Origin: Hyaloscypha bicolor E
Taxonomy: Eukaryota; Ascomycota; Leotiomycetes; Helotiales; Hyaloscyphaceae
DNA length: 64,000 nucleotides
NCBI RefSeq assembly: GCF_002865645.1
Contig: NW_020194515.1
Coordinates: 62,001 to 126,000, forward strand
Reading direction: 5' to 3'
Part shown: positions 56,918-64,000 of the stretch, in pieces
Numbering within the stretch: position 1 is the stretch's first letter
How the letters are laid out: every line of letters starts with the position of its first letter
Notes under the pieces: generated by a model
Databases searched by the model: none
Told to the model about the DNA's origin: nothing
What the model saw: the letters and a program-made list of their open reading frames with translations, nothing else
Made by a program: the position numbers and the translations under genes

Positions 56918-57458
56918 CTATTTGGCATTCTGTGTCGCAGCACTGTCAAGATACACCTGATAAAAGTGCAGCTTCCACTTCCCTCCATTTTGTACCAAGT
57001 TTGCTCTGGCACCCCACTCAACCTATTGCCATCAGCAAGCTACAGGCTCAAAGCAGCAGGAGAACTTACGTCTGTTTTCCTCCCATCTTTCAAGGTGTAT
57101 GCAACAACACCATACAACATGACTTCGCTAGAACCAGAGCCAAATGGGAATATCTTGTGGATAGTGTGCTTTCTTGAAGCAACTACTGCCCAGGCACCTT
57201 TTCTGATTTGGAGGATCTCTTCAGCAGTATCAGAATCGTATTCAAACTGTAGGTATAGGAGTGGTGGTGCTCGGTACCTTCTCTTCCAACTCCCTTCTTG
57301 CTTGCCATAATCAAGGTAGCATCTCCCGTGAATGAATCCGCGTATTTTTCATGAGCATCTGGGGTGTCGCTTGTCTTATAAAACTCCTCGAAGAAGGCTT
57401 TGATGCCATCATCTGTCTGCACTCCAGGTGGATATTCGGATTTATATGAATGAGCCAT
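56918..57458 (-). CDS. SnoaL/NTF2-like small protein
   Basis: Three exons on the minus strand: 57458-57278, 57218-57070 and 57022-56918, 144 aa, introns 59 and 47 nt. Sequence order fits the SnoaL-like cone fold: TDDGIKAFFEEFYKTSDTPD, YADSFTGDATLIMASKKGVG, EILQIRKGAWAVVASRKHTI, VMLYGVVAYTLKDGRKTDVE, and the final strand NGGKWKLHFYQVYLDSAA. No signal peptide. Such proteins can be small isomerases, dehydratases or binding proteins; related fungal genes are common and mostly uncharacterised. No catalytic set can be assigned. Fold call fair, function unknown. Confidence 0.82.
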
Positions 57459-58059
57459 GATTTTTATCTTGAGAACGATGCTTCGTGAGAAGGACTGGAA
57501 GATTGTTATATCTAGACGGAATCAATTGCGATGTTTTCAATAGAATGAATGTCATTGCGGAGAAACTGTGGGAGGGGTAGTGGGTCAAGTTTTGAAGATC
57601 CGCAATCCCGAGCCGAGCTCTTCGGGTGCTGCGTTCATCTCCCTCAAAAACACACAACTTCTTCCTTTGATTGTGGCACTAGAGAACCCGCGAAGGATGC
57701 ATTAAGAAGTACCTCTCCTTCCCATGAGCAAGTGCGATTTAACTGAGTCTGTCTCCCTGGCGAGATTAATTACTGGGCTCCGCCACAATACCCTGACTCA
57801 CCAGCAAGGCTCATTTGAACATTGAAGGCTCTTTCCACAAACGATTCACGCTCGGCGATGAGTCAAAAGCTTCGAAGTCGACGCTCCGTTTCTTTCTTCA
57901 ACCAATAAATTTCCACGTCTTTTGCGTTTTCGATATCCAAGCACTGTCAAAGCATTCGCGCATTCATTGATTTAATTGATCCATTTTCCCTTCTCGCTGG
58001 CAGCGTCCGCGACGTATATTTCAAACCCCTCCACAATCCGAGCTTTGATCTCATTAGCA
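57459..58059. promoter_or_regulatory. Divergent promoter, SnoaL-like gene / nucleotidyltransferase gene
   Basis: 601 bp between start codons. No gene recognised inside. Confidence 0.4.
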
Positions 58060-60199
58060 ATGGCGGACACGAACCTGATAGCCAAGCTCTCTCTTTCACC
58101 AGCGCAGCAGGACTCGAATCGACTGATGAAACACCTCGAAGAGAACTACAATATGCCCAATGAGGAGTGGTGGAATAGTGTCGACGCCGCATTCCAGCAT
58201 CTAAGAACTCTACTCGAAAAGCGCCCAAACGAAGCATTCGAAGATGATGAAGACCCCCAAAGTATTAGCGCGCAAGCAGCCCGGGCTGACGCCCTGCCTC
58301 TTGTCAGTCTGTTGCCATCCGGAAGTCATGCTATGCAGCTCACAGCCACCAATGAAGATTTACAATGTGTAGCTTTTGGGACGATCTCCGTCGAGAGATA
58401 CGTCGATATTTTCTGGGAGGCGGTAATCAAGGTCCAAGATGACGGCGGCAAGTTCATGGTGTACCAGGTTGAGACAAGTTCCTTTTGGTTCAACTTTGAG
58501 GGCCATAACTTCCACCTCCATTACGTTTGCTGCGAGAATTTGGTTCGCAAATGCCCTGGAATCCTCAATGTTTCAGACGAGACCGTACGGGAGGCGGATG
58601 GCCATACACAGAAAATCGTGGAAGGCATAAAGCGCGACACGAAAAAACGAGCATTCTTCAGCAAGCGCTACCAAAGAGCGTCCTTTCATTACCTTCGAGC
58701 CTGGACCATCGCTCGAGGAATATATACTCCAAATCATCGACTCACCTCTACTCGAACACTCTCCATTCAAGGACTTATCAAGATAATGGATCCCCAGGAG
58801 CTCCTCGACATAAAAACCGAAAGAGCAGCGCTAAGGCGAGGACTGAAACCCGAGTACCCCGCGAACCTGGAGAACCCGGTATTTTCAATGTACCACAACG
58901 TTTCGGACATTTTCCAGAACCTCAATGAAAAAGTGCTTTCTCTACCCCCATATCCACAGCCTCTTCCCACGATCGATACGGAATGCCGACCAGCTCAGCT
59001 ATCGATAGTCCTTCAGAAAGCTGAGGATGGTTCTGTACACTCAAACCTCCAAATGCCGTTGTACATTCAGGTCAGTATGCCTTCCTCCTTGTGACAGAAA
59101 GCGGCGTCCATTTTTAATGTCCTAAGTTAAGCTGGACATTGCAAATACCTCCTCTCTAAATGTACACATTTGATATTGCACTTTCAAGGTCTACCTCCTC
59201 CTATGTCCAGGAAGTTCTAGAACATTTAAATGTCGTCTATTTCCAATGTCCAGCTTGACCAAGGACATTGGTAATTGATGCCGCCTTTGCTGTCTACTGG
59301 GAGCCTGGTCCGCTCATTGTACTAATAAAACTTGATAGGTCAGCTTGATATATTGGGGCAGTTCTGACCTCGAATGTGGCAAATGGCTCTCCATGGTGGA
59401 GCACAGGCTAAGCAAGCTAAAAGAACGTTAGTGCTCCATCCTAATACACATTACCCTGCGTATTGTGGAACATTGTGAGCCATATTGACAGAGTACAGGT
59501 CTCGAAACTACAGACCCCAGACCTGATGAAGTGTGTCTTTACCCACACCGATTATTGGATCTTGAACGCGATAGTCGGGATTCTGAGGGTGGCTACTGGG
59601 CCGGCTCCTACATTTTGGGACTCCGACGTTTTAAAGAATCAGAATCAGATAGGCGGATCGCGAGCACATGGGACCTCCAGACAGTGGCGAACAACACCGT
59701 GATTCCAAAGGATGATTGCTCCATCAAGACAGCCTACATGACAGCGAATGATTTCAACGACGAAAACCTGATCCTTTGTCCCCGGACTTGGCCACGTCCA
59801 GAATTAGCGGTTGACCGGGAGAAAAGCTACATGGCTAAGCTTGATGACGGTCTCGACAAGCCTCAGAGAACTTCGAAACATCAGAAAAGCAGGGAACAAC
59901 CTAGCAGCGAGGAAAGCCACACAACTCCTAAAAGACTCCGCCCGGCAAGAGCTGTCTTGAGCCGTCTGAGGCATGATCCAACATTCAATATCGATGAGTA
60001 CAAGGTCGGATACTTAGACAGGCATACCGTTGTGCCACAGGAAAAGCCTGTAGCTTTTTGGGCAACAGACACGACGGACGATTTGTTCATTCCCGAGCAC
60101 AGGATTCTTTACTTCAAGAGATGTCCAGCAAGTGGAGAGGAGTTTTTGATGTGGCATAAAGCTGAAAAAATTGATAGAATATTTACGGCCAGAGAGTGA
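58060..60199 (+). CDS. Nucleotidyltransferase-like protein with C-terminal MJ1316 domain
   Basis: Three exons: 58060-59070, 59339-59426 and 59499-60199, 599 aa. The first 340 residues resemble a divergent poly(A)-polymerase-type nucleotidyltransferase: LLPSGSHAMQLTATNEDLQC near 83-103 sits where the GS and acidic motif is expected, followed by FGTISVERYVDIFWE and a helical part (IARGIYTPNHRL). The usual paired catalytic aspartates are not obvious, so the domain may be inactive. The last 80 residues match the MJ1316/DUF504 RNA cyclic-end recognition domain: LSRLRHDPTFNIDEYKVGYL, DDLFIPEHRILYFKR and WHKAEKIDRIF. MJ1316 domains are thought to recognise 2',3'-cyclic phosphate RNA ends. Intron 1 is 268 nt and contains a MITE-like insertion. 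A role in RNA end processing is inference from the domain pair. Confidence 0.8.
59116..59269. mobile_element. MITE-like insertion in intron 1
   Basis: Terminal inverted repeats at 59116-59141 and 59244-59269 match at 23 of 26 positions; the inner 12 bases (AGCTGGACATTG) are perfect. The element is 154 bp with no coding capacity. It accounts for the unusual length of this intron. TAA occurs near both outer edges, but a clean target-site duplication cannot be defined. The intron still has good donor and acceptor sites outside the element. Confidence 0.6.
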
Positions 60200-60762
60200 T
60201 CGTGGAGGGAAACATTTAGATTGTACTGGAGTGGGTAGAAGATTGGAAGAATACCAACGTAGAGAAGTCGTCCAAGTCTTTAGGCAGACATTGAAGTTAA
60301 GGAAAAGCTTCGAATGATCCTTCGAGTTCTCGAACATTGGAAGTTATCTATAAAGACATTGTCCAAGTCATATCAGACACTTTAAATAATTCCTCTTCGA
60401 ATGTTTCCTGGAGTTGTAGTACTTTGAAAGCTCACCACCATATACATTGTTCGAAGTCAAAGTTGGACATTGAAATTGTTACCTCTCTTAATAATTCAAA
60501 ACAATTAGGCGCAGATTGGGTGGCTTTCTGGATTGATCCAGCAAACTATCTAACGTACTCTCTCCATTGTCTGGCTTCGTTCATGTTCTGGTCAGCACCC
60601 TTTTCTTACCCTTTGTGCCAACCCCCCTACACCTAAGACGCCTCCTTTTTCTCACGGCTTACACACCTTGTATTGACTATTGAACAATCACACGAACACC
60701 TTCCAAGACTCCCGGCGGTTGCGGGATCCGGGTGGAATTTCTTGGGGCGGAGGAGGGTGTCG
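60200..60762. other. Spacer with degenerate copies of the MITE-like repeat
   Basis: Between 60262 and 60490, sequences related to the intron element recur: GTCCAAGTCTTTAGGCAGAC (60270), GACATTGTCCAAGT (60355-60368), and AAGTCAAAGTTGGACATTGA near 60448, which aligns with the left end at 59116. Probably one or more decayed copies. No gene. Confidence 0.45.
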
Positions 60763-61518
60763 GCCAAGGGCTGGGCGTGCGAGACGTCGTAATCAGGCGG
60801 GCGCGGAAATAGGAACTCTTGGCTCGGCAGATATCAGCGTATTGAAACGAGTCCGCTCTTCATCCAGCCAGAATGGCTCGCCTCCATTTGTAAGATTGGC
60901 GTGTATATATGCCTTCATCCAGGTTGATATCTGTCGCTGGGAGACGCCTGAAGCTCCCGGTCACCAGTCCGAGTCCGAAGAATAGACTGCACGACCAAAA
61001 TAAACCTCAAACGGACTCTGATCGAGTGCTTGGATAGAACGTCAACTCAAAACAGGCCACCCAATGTTTTTCCTTTTCTGCTCTCGTGCCAGTAGGGGGG
61101 CGAATTGGTGAAATATCCTGTTACGTGAGCTGAATGAGTTCGGCCACGGCCAAGAACCCCCGTGCTTGGCCATCGGAGCGCATTCTCTTGGTGCCTAGAC
61201 TTTTCCGCGAGCGCCATCTTGCTCGCCAAGAGCGTGTCAGCCAGTCATGCGCAGATCGCGAGCCAGGCCAGAAGGGGCAGAAGGGGCTGTGTTGGCGCCG
61301 AGAGTTTTTGCCAAGACGCTGCGAGATGCGTGCACCCTCGATGTGACTCGACTCACTCGAGCGCATTGATGCCTTATTCGGTGCCGGTCTCTGCCTATCT
61401 CTTGCCAAGATCTCCGAGGTCGCCGGCTAGACGCACGCACTTGCTCTCTCGGGGCCGCGCTCTTCCTGCGCCAAGACTTTATGCCAAGGCGCTAGAGGTG
61501 GAATCTAGTGATGCCAAG
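60763..61518 (+). promoter_or_regulatory. pacC promoter with ten PacC boxes (GCCARG)
   Basis: Matches to the PacC core GCCARG upstream of pacC: 60763-60768, 61149-61154, 61165-61170 (minus strand), 61225-61230, 61262-61267 (GCCAGG), 61310-61315, 61404-61409, 61470-61475, 61483-61488 and 61513-61518. Nine of the ten lie within 370 bp. PacC is known in Aspergillus to bind GCCARG and to affect its own expression, so direct autoregulation is likely. Part of this stretch may be transcribed leader. Confidence 0.75.
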
Positions 61519-61764
61519 ACTTTCAGTTCCGCTCTTCTGGGTACAAGTAAAGACAAGCTCTCGCCCTTTCCCGGGCCTCGATCTGAGCGTGTTTACAAAC
61601 CCATTCTCCTCTTACAGGACCTCTTTGTTTTGACGGCTTTCAGACGTGAATATCGAAGAACATCAAGCCTCGAGTATCGACTGATCGCCGCTATTGCACG
61701 CGTAGTGCCACGCTACGTAGCCGAATTGATTGTTGATTGGCGCTCCCTCAACGCCCCCTCCACC

Positions 61765-63723
61765 ATGTCTGCCCCCGCTCAGGAACAGCAGCAAGACGCT
61801 GCGCCTGCTGCCGCTGCCGCCGACGCAGCCAGACAGAGCATTGCGGCTGATGATAACTTGGCCTGCCAATGGGACAAGTGCTCCGAACGATGCACCTCCG
61901 CTGAGGCTCTCTTTGTATGTCCAATTCTTCCCAATACTTAATTTCGCCTCTCCGCGGATGAATTGATCTAACTCTCGTCCAGGACCATATCTGTGAGAAG
62001 CACGTCGGACGAAAGAGCACAAACAACCTGAACTTGACCTGTGGATGGAACTCCTGCCGCACTACCACTGTCAAACGTGACCACATCACTTCTCACATCC
62101 GCGTCCATGTCCCATTGAAGCCTCACAAATGTGACTTCTGTGGAAAGGCATTCAAGCGTCCACAGGACTTGAAGAAGCATGTCAAGGTATGTCTTTGCAG
62201 GCTTCCCCTCAAGAATCGCCAAATGACCAAATATAGACACACGCCGATGACTCCGTTCTCCTTCGCTCCCCTGAACAGCACGGACACCCTGGCCAGGGCT
62301 CCGGATACAGAGGTGGCAAAGGTATGTGAAGCAACACAATGGTGGTGCCCCTACATACCCACATCTGACGAAGAAAACAGTGATTGCTGACCTGCAAAAC
62401 CTTGCAGCAAATGGTGGCGGCTACTATGATCAAAGTACCCATATGCACCCTAGTGGTGGCGGCGGCTATGCCACTTCCCACCACCAAACCCATCCCGGCT
62501 ACTATGCTCCTCAGCAGCAACCTTCCTACGGCCCCGTCTATTACCCTGTCAGCCATGGTGGTGAAGTTGGCCAACATGCTGCGTTCGATTCCAGAAAGCG
62601 TAACTACGATGCCTTGAACGATTTCTTTGGCGACCTCAAACGCAACCGTATTGATGCTTCTTCCTACCAACAAGTCGGACAACGATTGGTTGCTCTGCAA
62701 AACATTCCCATCCATGGCGGCGCTATTCCGACCGATTACATTTCCGCCGGGCCTTCTCTGGTTTCTGTCGATGGCCACGGACATGGCGGCGGCGGCGGTG
62801 GTGGTCACCACGGTCACATGCCTCAACACCAATATGCTCTGCCACTGCCAAACTTGAGGACCAAGAATGACTTGATGAACATCGACCAGTTCTTGGAGCA
62901 GATGCAAGCCACTGTGTATGAGAGCTCCAACGCGGCTGCAGCTGCTGGCATTCAACAACCGGGTGCTCACTACACACACTCAGCCATCAACTTCCGCCAA
63001 AGCCACTCTCCACCACAGACAGCCATCAACAATCTCAACCACTTGAACAATCATGTCTCTGGAGCTCCTATGATGGCAACCCACTCCGCGCAATCTACGT
63101 CTTCGGGCACTCCAGCATTGACGCCGCCTTCAAGCTCGGTCTCTTACACTTCTGGTCACTCTCCTGTTTCTTCCCACGGAATGTCCCCGACACAAAGACA
63201 CAGCTCCACTACCTCAGCAGCATATCCAAGTCTTCCCGCTGTCTCAATGGGCTACGCGCCTCACTCCACAACCGCACCAACCTCCACCCTTGGGCCCAGC
63301 TTCGATAGCGATCCCCGCCGCCGCTACTCAGGAGGCATGCTCCAACGAAGTGCTAACCCACCCCGTAGCACCGACATGATGGATGTTTCGGATGACTCTG
63401 CTACCCCGTCACCAAAGGATGCTACTCCCCAACCGATGACCGTCCGGTCCGAGGTTTCAAACAACATCGACCCCGCGCTCTCTGGCGTCAGCTCCCCAGG
63501 TGCCCACTCCGAGAGTGGTGATTCTGCGCGCGATCGTGCTGAGGAGGCCTGGATCGAGAACATCCGCCTCATCGAGGCCCTCCGCAAGTTCATTTCCGCC
63601 AAGCTTGAGCGTAAGGAGTATGAAGACGACGAGGATACCTCGATGGGTGGTACTGAGGAGAAGACCAATACACACAAGAGCTCCGAGAATTTGTATCCTA
63701 CTCTCCGGGCTGATGACGACTAG
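61765..63723 (+). CDS. pacC: pH-response transcription factor PacC/Rim101
   Basis: Four exons: 61765-61914, 61983-62186, 62237-62321 and 62381-63723, 593 aa; introns 68, 50 and 59 nt. The N-terminus is Ala/Gln-rich. Three C2H2 zinc fingers occupy about residues 34-122: [38 protein letters not shown], and [17 protein letters not shown]. Then come [18 protein letters not shown] and the PacC interaction and processing region ([40 protein letters not shown]). A Ser/Thr/Pro-rich C-terminus follows, with a conserved helical end ([20 protein letters not shown]). At alkaline pH the PalA-PalI pathway triggers proteolysis of PacC into an activator of alkaline genes and repressor of acid genes. The signature and order fit closely. 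ATG 61765 is the first methionine in the ordered frame. Confidence 0.96.
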
Positions 63724-64000
63724 GGGTTGACGATTAATGAATTTTGCATGGCGTTCACGGATGACTGACACGATAAGAAATGGTGTATGGCTCTGCGTTT
63801 TTATGACTTGATTGCTGAGACAGTCGGTCTCTTGCTTGCTCATTCGTTGTTTTACAAGAATCAAAAATACCACTTGCTGAATAAACTTGATAAATAAACA
63901 AATCTGCTGCAAAACGAATGTGAAGTCAGTTGCATAGCAAGTCCGTCAGGGTCACGATTCCACCTGAACAGCGCTAAAATTGCAGTGCTAGGTACGCATA
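63724..64000. other. 3' flank of pacC to window end
   Basis: AT-rich; presumed 3' UTR. No gene recognised. Confidence 0.4.

Noticed and set aside
61162..61764. Upstream extension of the pacC frame
   Set aside because: The frame is open, but the sequence is not protein-like and the first ordered ATG is 61765; this stretch fits promoter and leader with PacC boxes.
62209..62979. 256-codon minus-strand frame inside pacC
   Set aside because: Antisense to the PacC coding exons; repetitive because of His/Gly/Gln-rich coding sequence on the other strand.

Overview
The window is nuclear DNA of a filamentous ascomycete (Pezizomycotina). Genes carry short spliceosomal introns (mostly 45-75 nt, GT..AG, with CTAAC/CTGAC-like branch sites). 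It holds typical fungal families: PacC, Zn2Cys6/Fungal_trans_2 factors, 2EXR-domain proteins, Stb3 and a dihydroxyacetone synthase-type transketolase. A leotiomycete is my guess, but nothing in the sequence proves the class. About 24 protein genes and four clear pseudogenes can be supported. No rRNA, tRNA or CRISPR array was recognised. Most gene models were built here by joining reading frames across splice signals; exon coordinates are in the evidence fields.

Layout. 0-1.6 kb: non-genic, with a (TAG)11 microsatellite and several hairpins, possibly a transposon remnant. 1.6-6.4 kb: a SET/zinc-finger methyltransferase-like protein, a 2EXR pseudogene and an intact 2EXR gene. 6.8-14.3 kb: a small membrane protein, an unrecognised coiled-coil protein, and splicing factor CWC22 divergent from DPM2. 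15-24 kb: a large WD40/BCAS3-like protein, a small basic protein, and a DUF1295 membrane reductase divergent from topoisomerase III. 24-40.5 kb: accessory region (below). 41-48.7 kb: a poorly resolved gene, long gene-poor stretches with simple repeats, the Sin3-binding Stb3 homologue, and another decayed 2EXR gene. 48.7-64 kb: housekeeping block with Ku80, a Gfd2-like DEDDh exonuclease, Pam18 divergent from Rlp24, a SnoaL-like protein, a nucleotidyltransferase-MJ1316 fusion carrying a MITE-like intron insertion, and PacC with many PacC boxes in its own promoter.

Accessory region. Between 24 and 40.5 kb lie an MFS sugar transporter (pseudogene), dihydroxyacetone synthase, a xylose-reductase-type aldo-keto reductase, a zinc polyol dehydrogenase divergent from it, a Sde182/DUF1593 hydrolase (pseudogene) and two transcription factors (one Zn2Cys6, one with only the Fungal_trans_2-type domain). 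These would fit one pathway: sugar uptake, reduction to a polyol, oxidation to a ketose, and transketolase-type C2 transfer under local regulators. The transporter and the hydrolase are broken, so the set looks like a pentose/polyol catabolic cluster in partial decay. This is the most promising candidate for an undescribed system here, but its grouping is inference.
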